Source of the DNA: Hymenobacter sp. BT559
GTDB taxonomy: Bacteria; Bacteroidota; Bacteroidia; Cytophagales; Hymenobacteraceae
DNA: 64,000 bases
Assembly: GCF_017571525.1 (NCBI RefSeq)
Contig: NZ_JAGETY010000009.1
Location: forward strand, 1-64,000
Reading direction: 5' to 3'
Each line of letters begins with the position of its first letter. Position 1 is the first letter of the stretch. This document shows, piece after piece, positions 7,460 through 17,378 of this stretch. Below the pieces are notes generated by a model, which worked only from the letters and a program-made list of their open reading frames with translations, did not search any database and was not told the DNA's origin. The translations under genes were made by a program, and so were the position numbers.

Positions 7460-9058
7460 CTAGGCCGATTTAAGTTCAGTAGAAAGGGGGGCCACGGCCC
7501 GCGCTCGCCGCTGCCGGCGCAGACGCGTGAAAAGCAAGCCAAGCAGGAAAATAGTGAGCGTACCCACCACGATTATCATACTCTTGTGCAGTGGATTACG
7601 CAGCATGGCGAGGCTGGCGGGCAGATTGGGCGAGAAGGTCATCCAGAGAATGACCAGCACACCAATCATGGTGGCGGCTAGGGCCTCGTGGTTGCGGGTT
7701 TGGCGGCTAACCACGGCTAGTAGAAACAAGCCCAGCATACCCGCTGCGAAGATGCCCGACAGCTCCCACCACACGTCGAGCACGCTTTTCACGCCTATCA
7801 TGGCAATGCCGGTACCCATGCCTAGCAGGCCCACCACCACGGTGCCCAGGTGCAGCACCCGCATCATTTGCCGGCCGTCGAGGTCGGGCTTCATGTAGCG
7901 CTGGTAGATATCGGCTACGAATACCGTAGCGGAGGCATTCATGCCCGAGCTGATGGTGCTCATGGCGGCCGATAAGATGGCCGACACCAGCAGCCCCACG
8001 AACCCTGGCGGCACTTTGGTGACGATGAAATGCGGCATCACCTTGTCGCCGTAGTCGGCGGGCTGCAGCTGCGCGGCAGCCTGAGCAAGCTGCGCGGCGC
8101 TGGCGGAGAGAGGCAGGCGCTCGGCCGCTACCTTTAGCTTTACGGCCTCAATCAGCTCGGGATGAACCTGATAGTAAGCGTACAGCGCCGACCCAATAAC
8201 AAAAAACAGTAACGACGCTGGCAAATACACCTGCACACACAGCCAGATGGACTTGGCTGCTTGCTGCGCCGAAGTAGCCGTGTGGTAGCGCTGCACGTAG
8301 TTTTGGTCGACCCCAAAGTTGTTGAGGTTGATGAAGAACCCGTAGAGCAGCACCACCCAAAACGTGGACTGCGTAAAATCGGGCGCAAAGCCCCCGAGGC
8401 TAAACTTATGGTCGTGCTGCCCGATGGCGACGACTTTGGCCAGGCCACCGGGCAGATTGCTGACTACTAAGTACAAAATGAGCAGCGCGCCCGCCGTTTT
8501 GATAATGCCCTGCACTACTTCCGTCCAGATAACAGCCTCAATGCCGCCCAGCACGGTATAGATAATGATAGAAATACCCGTAATGAGCATTATCATCTCC
8601 ATCGAAAAGCCGGTGAGCGCCTGCAACGTAAGCGCAATGCCGAAAAATATGGACCCAATGCGGGCCAGTTGCGTCAGCAGAAAGCACACCACGGCGTAGG
8701 TGCGCGCCCAGCTGCCAAAGCGTTTTTCGAGGTGAGTATAGGCTGAGATTTCGCCCGTGGCGCGGTAAAAAGGCACGAAGTAGCGCGCCGCCACCCACGC
8801 CGCTAGGGGCATCGAAATGCTAAAAACCAGGGCGTTCCAGTTGGTGCCAAATGCCTTGCCTGGCACGCCCAAAAACGTGTTGCTGCTGAGAAAAGTAGCG
8901 TAAATACTGAGCCCAATAGCCCAGCCCGGAATCTGGCCGGAGGCGCTGGAATACTGTTCAGGATTACGGTTTTTGCGGGAGAAGTACACCCCTACCCCTA
9001 TCATGGCTACCAAGTAGAGCCCGATGATGAGAAGGTCTAGAATTCGCAGGTTGTTCAT
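7460..9058 (-). CDS. Sodium/solute symporter (SSS family)
   Basis: This 532-residue polytopic inner-membrane protein has about 13-14 hydrophobic segments. It carries SSS-family features: the N-terminal LLIIGLYLVAMIGVGVYFSRK, the YATFLSSNTFLGVPGKAF region with sodium-site residues in the first helix repeat, and the later ILSAAMSTISSGMNASATV segment (about 360). It is predicted to import a sugar or sugar acid with sodium. The dapA-like gene lies 73 nt downstream, and a candidate operator lies 115 bp upstream of its ATG. The substrate cannot be read from sequence; a pectin-derived uronic acid or keto-deoxy acid is inferred from context. Confidence 0.85.
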   Translation of the reverse strand: MNNLRILDLLIIGLYLVAMIGVGVYFSRKNRNPEQYSSASGQIPGWAIGLSIYATFLSSNTFLGVPGKAFGTNWNALVFSISMPLAAWVAARYFVPFYRATGEISAYTHLEKRFGSWARTYAVVCFLLTQLARIGSIFFGIALTLQALTGFSMEMIMLITGISIIIYTVLGGIEAVIWTEVVQGIIKTAGALLILYLVVSNLPGGLAKVVAIGQHDHKFSLGGFAPDFTQSTFWVVLLYGFFINLNNFGVDQNYVQRYHTATSAQQAAKSIWLCVQVYLPASLLFFVIGSALYAYYQVHPELIEAVKLKVAAERLPLSASAAQLAQAAAQLQPADYGDKVMPHFIVTKVPPGFVGLLVSAILSAAMSTISSGMNASATVFVADIYQRYMKPDLDGRQMMRVLHLGTVVVGLLGMGTGIAMIGVKSVLDVWWELSGIFAAGMLGLFLLAVVSRQTRNHEALAATMIGVLVILWMTFSPNLPASLAMLRNPLHKSMIIVVGTLTIFLLGLLFTRLRRQRRARAVAPLSTELKSA

Positions 9059-9172
9059 GAGACAATAATTGCCAAAATGCTGCGAATCTTCGCCAATTCG
9101 GAGGGGAGCTATTCCATAGCAAACTTATTTACGGGGGCTAGCGGCGTGGTATATGATTTTCCCTTCCTATTG

Positions 9173-9184
9173 TAGCATCTTGGC
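9173..9184 (+). promoter_or_regulatory. Candidate pectin-regulon operator, site 3
   Basis: The sequence tagcatcttggc lies 115 bp upstream of the symporter start and fits the consensus TAGSATSTTRSC loosely. A second partial copy (taggatagaatttacc) starts at 9220. Confidence 0.35.
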
Positions 9185-9279
9185 GTTTGCGCAGCCCGTA
9201 GCTATAGCAGGGCACTGAATAGGATAGAATTTACCTATACTTATTGGTAACCTCCTGGCGCCCGCGTGTCGTGAGTGAC

Positions 9280-12200
9280 TTATTGTACGTCGAGGCCCGA
9301 TACGCTGAGGCCGGCCGCATCCACGGCGCTAAGCCGGATGTGGTAGCTGCCCGCATTAATCATGGTGCCGGTCGAGCTGGTGAGGTAGTTCCACTTGCCC
9401 GGCTTGGAAGGCAGCAGCTCCACTACCTCCTCTTTGATGAGCAGCTTGCCGTCGGCCCCCGTGATGGTGAGCTTGCCCGCCAGCGGCCGGGCTAGCGGGT
9501 TGGCGTAGCGAAACGTTAGCGAGTAGGTGTCGGCTACCCCTACCCCTATTGTCCACTCCAGGGCGCCACCCTTCGCCTCTTTGAAGGTGATGCTTTCCTT
9601 GGTGTTGACCGTTTCTTTCACCATGCCGGGGCCGCTGAGCCGCGCCGTGGCGGGCTTGTAGCCCGTGGTGGGCTTGAGGTCATAAGCTGGCTCGATGGTG
9701 GTGGCGCGGCTCACGGCCACGATGTAGGGCAGCACATTAGGTGCGTTTGGCCCCAGCGCGACCGTAGCGCCCGCCGCGAAGTGGTGCCGATACACCCGAA
9801 ACTGTTGGCTCCCCGCATCGTTGATTTCGAGCGTCGTTTTGGTGTCTTCGTACTCGCGCAACCAAGCGGGGTGGGTGCTCAGCCGCGCATCAAGGGCCAC
9901 GTACACATCGGCGGCCGTCGATACAGCGAAGGTGGCGGGTGCTTCGGGCGTTTTAGGGAGGGTAGGCGTCCGGATAGTATTCAGCTGCGCTGCTGAAGGT
10001 GAAGTACTAGTTGCCACCAACGGCGCTTGCAGCCACTCGGCACCAAACAACACTGACGGCAAGGCGCTAAACGCTGCCGAACTGTTGGAATAAACGTGGT
10101 TGCCCGTATCAAGCCAGGTCTGGGCCGACCATAGGGCAGCCGTAGGATGGTTGCCCACATGCAGGGCAGTTATGATGGGTTGCGGCGCGGGCGCCGGGGT
10201 AGCATTCGCATCGGTGCTGGCAATGGCGATAGCTGAAATAAGCGCCTGACCCGACGCGATGTGCGGAAACGACACAACGAGCTGGCCTCCGGTGACGCGC
10301 ACGTTCACCGTCTTTTTCAAGGCCTGGTCGTGGCCGGCCTCCTTCCAGATGTCGAGGTTCTTAAGTAGCGTTTGGCCGTTGATGGCTACGTCAAACTGGC
10401 GCCAGCCGGTGCAGTCGAGGCCGCCACCCGTGCCCAGCCAGGGCTCCACGAAATATAGTTCCACCGCATACTCACCATCAGGCACCGGGAAGGCATAGCG
10501 CAGTTTCTCGCGCCCATAGCGAAAATCCTGAAACAAGGACCAGTCGGTGGTGCCCTTGATGGGGTCGTGGGTGCGCCGCTGGCTAGCGAAGAATGGCGAC
10601 AAGCCCGGAAAGTCCTGCGTCCACGACTCGGAGCCCCAGGTGGCGGAGCTGGTGCGCGGCTGGTCGGCTAGCCAGGTGCTGCCCTGCTGGTCGGTGTAGG
10701 CGGGGCCGCCGCAGTTCACCCGGTACAAGTAGTTCAGCTGCAGCTGCGGCGCTATGAGGGGCTTCGCATCGGCCAGGAAATCAGCAAAATGCGGGGCGGC
10801 GGACAGGTGGTGCAATACGATATAGTCGTGGGCCACCGCCCTACCACCCACGTAGCCCACGGCGTAGAGCACGTTATACTTAATGTCTACGCCATCCCAC
10901 TGAAAGTGCGTGCCGATGCCGCCGCGCGCCTTCCGGCCCAGCGAGGCGGCGTTTACATCGTTGAACAGCTCGACCTCGTCGCAATTAGAGTACACCGTAA
11001 TGCTGTCTTTGCGGCCGGGCGTCAGCCAGCGGTCGGGCCAGGTGTGCGAGGCGAGGTACACCATCGGCTCGGTGGCCTTCGGGGCGTAGTTGGCCCGAAA
11101 CATATAGAAGGCATCCGTCGGCTCCTCCCATGGCGTCAGCAGGCCTTTGTAATTAACTGGGCCAATGCGGTCTAGCTCGCGCTCACCTTCGCCGCCCTGC
11201 ACCCGGCCGGGGTTGTCGTGCGAGGTAAGCAGCCAAAAAAACTGGCCTGCCGTGCGGTCTTTCGCCGACTCGGCCAGGCGCACTTTCAATTCCATAAGTT
11301 GGGTCATGCGGTCCTCGCTCAGGAGGCCGCCGGTTTTGAAGCCGCCCTCGGTGTGCAGGTCGAGGGTACGCCAGGCGCCGTACTCGCCGATGAGCACCTG
11401 GCGGGCCACGTCGGCAGCGTAGGCTTGCGGGGCGCCGCCGTAGGTGCCGGTCCAGTTTTGGGGCACGTCCCAGTCGGTGCCCTGGCCGCCGTTGCAGGTC
11501 GTGACTTTGCGCTCGCGCGAGGCTGTCGGGTCGAGCTGCCGGATGAGAGCGGTGCACTCGCGGGCAAAATCGGCGGGTAGGGTGCTTTCATTTTCCAAGC
11601 CCCAGAGCACGACCGACGGGCTATTGCGCCGCTCCTTCACCCAGTCGGTGAGCAGGGCCTTGAAGTTGGCGCGGAATGCGGGAGTGTCGTACCAGACGTG
11701 CGCCGCCAGCTGCGGCCACCACAGCACGCCTAGCGAGTCCCAGTTGGCCTGGTAGCGCAGGTTGTGCGGCTGGTGCGCATCGCGAAAGGCATTGAAGCCG
11801 GCGGCTTTCACCATGGCCACGCGGGTGCGAATTTGCTCAGCGCCAAAGGCGTGGCTTTGGCCCAGCAAGTGCTCGTATTCGGCAATGCCATTGATGAACA
11901 CCGGCTGGCCATTCAGCAAAAACTGCTTCTGCCCGGCTACGGCCGCCCGGCCGATTGGCCAGCTTATCCAGCGGATGCCGTAGGGCGTTATCTGCTCGTC
12001 TACCAGTTGGCCTTTAGCCTGAACACGCGTCACAAGGCGGTATAAATACGGGTCGGCCAGCGACCAAAGGTGCGGCTGGCTGAGCGTCGGCAACGGCTGC
12101 CGGAGCTGCACTGCGGCCCCCACCCCTAGCTTTTGCTTCGTTTCCTTCTGAGCCACCACGCGGCCTTGGCGGTCCAGCAGCTGGCTGGTTACCGTCACGG

Positions 12201-12909
12201 TTTGTGGCTGCGAGCCGTAGTTTTTTACTTCCGTATCGACATTCAAGCGGGCCGCCTGCGCAGAAAGGCTGGAATCGGCCCAGACGTGCACCCCGAACGG
12301 CTCAACCCGCACCGGATTGGTCATGACCAAGGACACCGGCCGGAAAATGCCCATCGGCTGCGAGCCTTCCGAAAAGCCGCGCTCCTCGGAGCAGCCGCCG
12401 CACACCCACGGTAAATCCTGAATGCCGGCGTGGTGGTCGGCCCGCACCGCCAGCACGTTGGGCTGGCCGGCGGGGCGCAGGGCTACAGTGGCATCCAGAG
12501 TGAAGGTGGTGCGCCCCCCCGCGTGGAAGCCCAGCTTCTGGCCATTGAGCCACACCGTGGCATAAGACCCTACCCCCTCAAAAAACAGGAAGTAGCGCGC
12601 ATCCTTGCGACTAGGGCTGGTTGTGAAGGTTTTGCGGTACCAGGCGTAGCCGTGGCGGTTGCCGTGGCGCAGGCGTCGGTAGCCCTCGTAGGCGTCCCAA
12701 TTGTGGGGCACGGCCACGGTTTGCCAGGCTTTATCGTCGAAAGCAGGTTGCTCAAAGCCCGCAAAAGCCTGCGGATTTTTGTCGTCGGCCACGGTGCGCC
12801 AGCCCTCCGCTAGGGCCACGGTGGCCCTGGGACCTTGGGCTAGGGATAAGATTGGCACCGTGAGGAGCGCTTGGAACAACAAGAAAACCAGGAAACGTAT
12901 GCTTTTCAT
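9280..12909 (-). CDS. Secreted GH2-family glycosidase with malectin domain
   Basis: This 1209-residue exported protein (signal peptide ends LSLAQG) has the GH2 layout: sugar-binding jelly roll (about 30-200), immunoglobulin-like domain (200-310) and TIM barrel (about 315-600). The acid/base is probably E441 in WGLENES and the nucleophile E509 in LIGEYGAW. After the barrel come a malectin-like carbohydrate-binding domain (about 780-900, with GEYAVELYFVEPW and GWRQFDVAING) and a further beta domain to the C-terminus (about 1040-1209). GH2 covers beta-galactosidases, beta-glucuronidases, beta-mannosidases and arabinosidases, so the exact activity is open; a beta-linked side-chain sugar of pectin is likely. 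The gene starts 3 nt after the GH95 stop, which implies tight co-transcription. It is the last gene of the 21.8-9.3 kb operon. Confidence 0.85.
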   Translation of the reverse strand: MKSIRFLVFLLFQALLTVPILSLAQGPRATVALAEGWRTVADDKNPQAFAGFEQPAFDDKAWQTVAVPHNWDAYEGYRRLRHGNRHGYAWYRKTFTTSPSRKDARYFLFFEGVGSYATVWLNGQKLGFHAGGRTTFTLDATVALRPAGQPNVLAVRADHHAGIQDLPWVCGGCSEERGFSEGSQPMGIFRPVSLVMTNPVRVEPFGVHVWADSSLSAQAARLNVDTEVKNYGSQPQTVTVTSQLLDRQGRVVAQKETKQKLGVGAAVQLRQPLPTLSQPHLWSLADPYLYRLVTRVQAKGQLVDEQITPYGIRWISWPIGRAAVAGQKQFLLNGQPVFINGIAEYEHLLGQSHAFGAEQIRTRVAMVKAAGFNAFRDAHQPHNLRYQANWDSLGVLWWPQLAAHVWYDTPAFRANFKALLTDWVKERRNSPSVVLWGLENESTLPADFARECTALIRQLDPTASRERKVTTCNGGQGTDWDVPQNWTGTYGGAPQAYAADVARQVLIGEYGAWRTLDLHTEGGFKTGGLLSEDRMTQLMELKVRLAESAKDRTAGQFFWLLTSHDNPGRVQGGEGERELDRIGPVNYKGLLTPWEEPTDAFYMFRANYAPKATEPMVYLASHTWPDRWLTPGRKDSITVYSNCDEVELFNDVNAASLGRKARGGIGTHFQWDGVDIKYNVLYAVGYVGGRAVAHDYIVLHHLSAAPHFADFLADAKPLIAPQLQLNYLYRVNCGGPAYTDQQGSTWLADQPRTSSATWGSESWTQDFPGLSPFFASQRRTHDPIKGTTDWSLFQDFRYGREKLRYAFPVPDGEYAVELYFVEPWLGTGGGLDCTGWRQFDVAINGQTLLKNLDIWKEAGHDQALKKTVNVRVTGGQLVVSFPHIASGQALISAIAIASTDANATPAPAPQPIITALHVGNHPTAALWSAQTWLDTGNHVYSNSSAAFSALPSVLFGAEWLQAPLVATSTSPSAAQLNTIRTPTLPKTPEAPATFAVSTAADVYVALDARLSTHPAWLREYEDTKTTLEINDAGSQQFRVYRHHFAAGATVALGPNAPNVLPYIVAVSRATTIEPAYDLKPTTGYKPATARLSGPGMVKETVNTKESITFKEAKGGALEWTIGVGVADTYSLTFRYANPLARPLAGKLTITGADGKLLIKEEVVELLPSKPGKWNYLTSSTGTMINAGSYHIRLSAVDAAGLSVSGLDVQ

Positions 12910-12912
12910 CTG

Positions 12913-15735
12913 TTACAGCAGCTGGAGTTCCTTCGATAGTCGATAGGTCTGGCCGGGCTTTGTTTTAAAAACCTGCTGCTTGTCGCCGTAGCGCAAGGTG
13001 CATTCGCGGCCGGCCTCCGACCGCACTTCTACCCCGGCGAGCTGGCCTTGCTGCCAGCGCATATTCACTACGAAGCCGCCGCGGGCACGCAGGCCGCGCA
13101 CGTCGCCGGCAGGCCAGGCAGTGGGTAGGGCAGGTAGCAAATCGAGCGAGCCATTCTGGCTTTGCAGCAGCATTTCGCCCATGCCAGCCGCCCCGCCGAA
13201 GTTGCCGTCAATCTGAAACGGCGGGTGGGCGTCGAACAAGTTGTGGTACACCCCGCCTTGTTCGGGACCACTGCCGTTTTCGGCGGGGGCTAGTAGGTTT
13301 TGGAGAATACGCAAGGCATGGTCGCCATCGCGGAAGCGCGCCCAGAGGTTCACTTTCCAAGCCAGGCTCCAGCCGGTGCCGCCGTCGCCGCGCTGCATGA
13401 GAGAGGTACGCGCCGCCTGCATCAGCTTGGGCTCGGCCCAGGTAATGTCGGTGCCGGGAAACACGCCCCACAGGTGCGACTGGTGGCGGTGCGTATCCGT
13501 CGGGTCATCCTTGTCTTCGAGCCACTCCTGCAACTGGCCGTGCTGGCCGATTTGGTTCGGGGCTATTTGGCTTGCTTTAGTCGTTAATTCCTTCTGTAAA
13601 TCAGCGTCAATGCCTAGCACATTAGCTGCCTCGGCCGTGGTCTTAAACAGCTCCCGAATAAGCTGGTGGTCCATGGTAGGGCCAGCCACTAGGCCGCCGT
13701 GCTCGGGCGAGTTGGAAGGCGAGCTAATAAGCCAGCCGGTGCGCGCGTCTTTAATCAAAAAGCTCAGGTAGAACTCGGCAGCCGACTTCAATACCGGGTA
13801 CTGCTGGCGCAGAAACGCCTGGTCTTGCGTGAACTGGTAATGCTCCCAAAGTGGCTGGCACAGCCACGCCGCACCCGTCACCCAGATGCCGTGATTTGAA
13901 GCATTGATGGGCGCCGTGCCGCGCCAGATGTCGGTGTTGTGGTGCAGTACCCAGCCGGGGGCATTGTAGTTGGTTTTGGCGGTGGCCTGGCCGGCCTGGG
14001 CAGCCTCATCGACAAACTGCACCAGCGGCGCAGTGCAGGCCGAGAGGTTCAGCACTTCGGCCGGCCAGTAGTTCATTTCCAGGTTGATGTTGGTCGTGTA
14101 CTTACTGCCCCAGGAAGGCGTCAGCGACTCGTTCCAGATACCTTGCAAATTGGCCGGCAGCCCGCCCGCCCGCGACGATGAGATGAGCAGGTAGCGTCCG
14201 TATTGGAGGTACAGCGCCAGCAGCGCCGGGTCGGCGCTAGGGCTGAATTTCAGAATGCGTTGGTCGGTTGGCAACTGCTCATTGGCGCTGTGGCCCAGGT
14301 CCACGGCGAAGCTGCTGAACAGCGCCTGGTAATCGCTCATATGTGCCGTTTTCAGGGCTTCGTACGCCTTGCCTTGGCTTTGGCTTAGCGCCTGTGCTGC
14401 CAGCTTTTCAGGCTGGCCGCTCACATCTTGGTAGCTCTTATAATTGGTGGCCGCAGTCAGGCAAAGCGTGGCTTCATCCGCGTTGGCAAGCTGAATCAGC
14501 TTATCCGTCACCGTCAGCTTGCCGCCTTTGATGGTCACGCGCAGGTAGCTCACACCGCGCAACACGCCATCGCGCACCTGCACCGACAGGGCTAGCGTGT
14601 GGTCGTCTACGCGGTAGATTTTGGCTTGCTGGTGTGGGCTTTCGAAGCGGGCAGTAAAGCTTATTTTACCCTTGACATTGGCCGTTAGGTGGCACACCAA
14701 GGCTTGGGCTGGCGCGCTGGATAAGTACTCCCGCACAAACTTCACCCCGCCCTGCGTGTAGGTAGTCCGCGCTACTGCTTGCGTAAGGTCCAGCTCGCGG
14801 CGGTAGTCCGTCACCGCGCCGGTGCCCGCCACATCGAGCCATAAATCTCCAAACGGTTGGTACGACGCCTGATAGCTGGGAAATAATGGTGGGTTAGCAT
14901 CCTGCACCCAATACTGCCAGGCGGGGCTAAGCGCTACCCCCGTGCCTGGGTCGGCACCCTCGGGATACACCACAAACACGGGCTGTTTTTCCTTCACCCC
15001 AATCAGCCCCCCCTTGTCGTAGAAGTTGAGCACCTGAATGGCTACCTCATTGCGCCCCGGCCGCAAGGCGCTGGCTGGCAACTTGTAGCGCCGCTTTTTG
15101 CTGATGCCTTCATCAGTGCCAATCTGGGTGCCGTTCACGTAAGTAAAATCCTGGTCCCGAATACGGCCCAGACTCAGTGTCAGGTCTTTGCCAACCCAGG
15201 CGGTGGGCAGGTTAAAAAATGTTTTAAACCACACGGCGCCATCCAAACCATTGAGGCCGGCGCTTTCCCAGCCGTTGGGGGTAGGGATGGCTAGTGGCTT
15301 CCAGCTATGGCTAGGGTCCGTGGCCTGGGCTACGCTCATGGCCCGCACCCGCTGGAGCCAGGCGGCCTGGGCGGCCTCGTAGCCTTCTTCGTGGTCCTGC
15401 AGGCCCATGAAATGTTGCTCGGCCAGCGCCTCGGCTTCGGCCTGCTTGCCTTCGGCCAGCAGCTGGCGGATTTGCGGCAGGTATTGCGCAGCGCCCGGGC
15501 GGTTGCAGTTGCGCGGCCGGCCAGTCCAGAGGGTGGCTTCGTTGAACTGAATATGTTCCTGCCCTACCCCCCCATACACCATCGCGCCGAGCCGGCCGTT
15601 GCCCAGGGGCAGCGCATCGGTCCACTTCTCAGCGGGCTTGGTGTACCACAGCTTCAAGGGCTGCGACTGCGCCAGGCAGCGGCCCGCCAGCAGGCAGATA
15701 AGCAGCGGGAAAAGGTAATGACGTAGGTGGGACAT
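12913..15735 (-). CDS. GH95-family alpha-L-fucosidase/L-galactosidase with inserted jelly-roll domain
   Basis: This 940-residue secreted protein opens with the GH95 N-terminal domain ([20 protein letters not shown], then ATLWTGRP). Family catalytic-region motifs follow: [17 protein letters not shown], the glutamate in [16 protein letters not shown], and [17 protein letters not shown]. Residues about 112-290 form an insertion with [16 protein letters not shown] and [13 protein letters not shown], the jelly-roll module usually seen inside SGNH sialate O-acetylesterases. After it, normal GH95 sequence resumes at [13 protein letters not shown]95 enzymes remove L-fucose or, in the RG-II system, L-galactose. 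An REP pair fills the gap to the upstream GH28 gene and ends about 5 nt before this ATG. The GH2 gene follows after 3 nt. Confidence 0.88.
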   Translation of the reverse strand: MSHLRHYLFPLLICLLAGRCLAQSQPLKLWYTKPAEKWTDALPLGNGRLGAMVYGGVGQEHIQFNEATLWTGRPRNCNRPGAAQYLPQIRQLLAEGKQAEAEALAEQHFMGLQDHEEGYEAAQAAWLQRVRAMSVAQATDPSHSWKPLAIPTPNGWESAGLNGLDGAVWFKTFFNLPTAWVGKDLTLSLGRIRDQDFTYVNGTQIGTDEGISKKRRYKLPASALRPGRNEVAIQVLNFYDKGGLIGVKEKQPVFVVYPEGADPGTGVALSPAWQYWVQDANPPLFPSYQASYQPFGDLWLDVAGTGAVTDYRRELDLTQAVARTTYTQGGVKFVREYLSSAPAQALVCHLTANVKGKISFTARFESPHQQAKIYRVDDHTLALSVQVRDGVLRGVSYLRVTIKGGKLTVTDKLIQLANADEATLCLTAATNYKSYQDVSGQPEKLAAQALSQSQGKAYEALKTAHMSDYQALFSSFAVDLGHSANEQLPTDQRILKFSPSADPALLALYLQYGRYLLISSSRAGGLPANLQGIWNESLTPSWGSKYTTNINLEMNYWPAEVLNLSACTAPLVQFVDEAAQAGQATAKTNYNAPGWVLHHNTDIWRGTAPINASNHGIWVTGAAWLCQPLWEHYQFTQDQAFLRQQYPVLKSAAEFYLSFLIKDARTGWLISSPSNSPEHGGLVAGPTMDHQLIRELFKTTAEAANVLGIDADLQKELTTKASQIAPNQIGQHGQLQEWLEDKDDPTDTHRHQSHLWGVFPGTDITWAEPKLMQAARTSLMQRGDGGTGWSLAWKVNLWARFRDGDHALRILQNLLAPAENGSGPEQGGVYHNLFDAHPPFQIDGNFGGAAGMGEMLLQSQNGSLDLLPALPTAWPAGDVRGLRARGGFVVNMRWQQGQLAGVEVRSEAGRECTLRYGDKQQVFKTKPGQTYRLSKELQLL

Positions 15736-15740
15736 GGGAG

Positions 15741-15817
15741 GTAGCGCGGACTTTCAGTCCGCGAGGGTGCGGTCATGATTAGGCAGTAGTTACTCGCGGA
15801 CTAAAAGTCCGCGCTAC
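15741..15817 (-). repeat. Inverted REP pair between GH28 and GH95 genes
   Basis: Two 23-nt GTAG-hairpin units in inverted orientation (15741-15763 and 15795-15817) flank a spacer that shares the words TAACTA and CTGCCTA with the copy at 1514-1579. On the minus strand the first GTAG contains the TAG stop codon of the GH28 gene (15814-15816). The other end lies 5 nt before the GH95 ATG. Arrangement and orientation match the 1.5-kb copy exactly. Confidence 0.88.
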
Positions 15818-17373
15818 GGCCCAACCTCTGCCTCCACCACGTCCGTATCGCGGCTCACGGGCAGCTTTACTGACTTCAAATTATTGTTTTGCAATACAAT
15901 ATGTCGGGTCTGCGCGCCTTTAACCTTCAAAAAATTTTCGGCACCAACAGCCGGAAAGCAGTTGTACACGAACGCATCCTCCGTATTCATCAGCTCTAGC
16001 AGCGGCGCGGCTACGGCGGTACCCCGCACGCCATCGAGCCAGAGCTGCTTCACGTTTTCGGTGCGCACAGCTGGGCCGGCGGTGCAGTTTACCTGCACGT
16101 TGTGGAAGGCAATGTTGCGCGATTCTCGCACCGTGAAGCCCTGCTTGGCGTCGAAGTTGAGGTTGCTGAACGTGACGTTTTCGATGGGCATTTCGCTGAG
16201 GCCATTCAGCATGCCAGCCTGGTTGCCTTCGGCCGTGATGTTGCTGAAATGAATGTTGCGGAAGCGCGGCGTGCGCTCAGTCACCGGCTCGGGCGTGGTT
16301 TTATCATACTGCATGTCAAGCACTATCATCTGCTCGCGGATGTTCTTCATCACCACGTTATCGACCCGGATATCCTCGACTACGCCGCCACGGCCGCGCG
16401 CCGTCTTGATGCGAATGCCCCGGTCGGTGCCGTCGAAAATGCAGTTGCTGATGGCGATTTTCTTTACCCCGCCCGACATCTCCGAGCCTATCACTACCCC
16501 CCCGTGCCCGGCCAGCATGGTGCAGTTGGTGATAGTGTAGTTTTCGGCCGGCATGTTCATTTTGCGGCCCGCCTTGACCTTGCCCGACTTGATGGTGATG
16601 CAGTCGTCGCCGACGCTAATGTGGCAGTTCGAGATGTGCACGTAGCGGCACGACTCGGGATTGATGCCGTCCGTATTAGGCGATTTGGGGTTGTTAATCG
16701 TGACGCCCGTTACCGTCACGTTTTCGCAGAACTCGGGGTTCACCGTCCAGAAGGGCGAGTTGCGAATGGTAATGCCTTCGACCAGCACGTTCTTGCAATA
16801 CATGGGCTGGATGAACGGCGGCCGCAGAAAGCCGCGTGTCATCACACCGGGCACGTCGGGCTTGAGGTCGGCCAGCACCTGAGCATTCTGGCGGCGGAAC
16901 TCCATCTGCCACTTCGAGTCGTCCTTACGGCGCGATTCGCCTTCGGCAAAATCCCACCACTTCTTGCCTTGCCCGTCGATGATGCCCCGGCCTCGAATGG
17001 TGATGTTCTCGGCCTTGTAAGCGTAAAAAAGCGGTGAGAATCCCCTGATGTCGATGCCCTCGTAGCGGGTGGTTACGAAAGGCATGTAGTCGTCGAAGTT
17101 GGTGCTGAAGTACAGCACCGCGCCCGCGCCTATCTCGATGGTGATGTTGCTCTTGAGGTGGATGGGACCGGTAAGGTACTTACCCGCTGGGAAATACACT
17201 GTGCCGCCGCCCGCCTTGCTGGCCGCGGCAATGGCCTTGGTGATGGCCGCGGTAGAAAGCTTCGTGCTGTCGTTGCGCGCGCCGTATTTCAGCACGTTGT
17301 AGTAAGGGTCCTGGGCGCGGGCAGTGAAGACCAGAAAGAGCAGAAGTACAGCTGCGCAGATACTATGTTTCAT
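15814..17373 (-). CDS. Secreted GH28 polygalacturonase-family enzyme
   Basis: This 519-residue protein has a signal peptide (ends FTARA-QDP) and a right-handed beta-helix with all four GH28 signatures: NTDGINPES, SVGDDCITIKSG, GHGGVVIGSEMSGG, and RIKTARGRGG. The three catalytic aspartates (NTD and GDD) are present. GH28 enzymes hydrolyse alpha-galacturonosyl or rhamnogalacturonan linkages; exo- versus endo-action cannot be told here. The length and the extra SEMSGG segment are typical of the exo- and side-chain-acting Bacteroidota clade. The start is 5 nt after the preceding stop, so it is translationally linked to the MGH1-like gene. Its TAG stop is provided by the REP unit at 15795-15817. 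Confidence 0.92.
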   Translation of the reverse strand: MKHSICAAVLLLFLVFTARAQDPYYNVLKYGARNDSTKLSTAAITKAIAAASKAGGGTVYFPAGKYLTGPIHLKSNITIEIGAGAVLYFSTNFDDYMPFVTTRYEGIDIRGFSPLFYAYKAENITIRGRGIIDGQGKKWWDFAEGESRRKDDSKWQMEFRRQNAQVLADLKPDVPGVMTRGFLRPPFIQPMYCKNVLVEGITIRNSPFWTVNPEFCENVTVTGVTINNPKSPNTDGINPESCRYVHISNCHISVGDDCITIKSGKVKAGRKMNMPAENYTITNCTMLAGHGGVVIGSEMSGGVKKIAISNCIFDGTDRGIRIKTARGRGGVVEDIRVDNVVMKNIREQMIVLDMQYDKTTPEPVTERTPRFRNIHFSNITAEGNQAGMLNGLSEMPIENVTFSNLNFDAKQGFTVRESRNIAFHNVQVNCTAGPAVRTENVKQLWLDGVRGTAVAAPLLELMNTEDAFVYNCFPAVGAENFLKVKGAQTRHIVLQNNNLKSVKLPVSRDTDVVEAEVGP

Positions 17374-17378
17374 GATGA

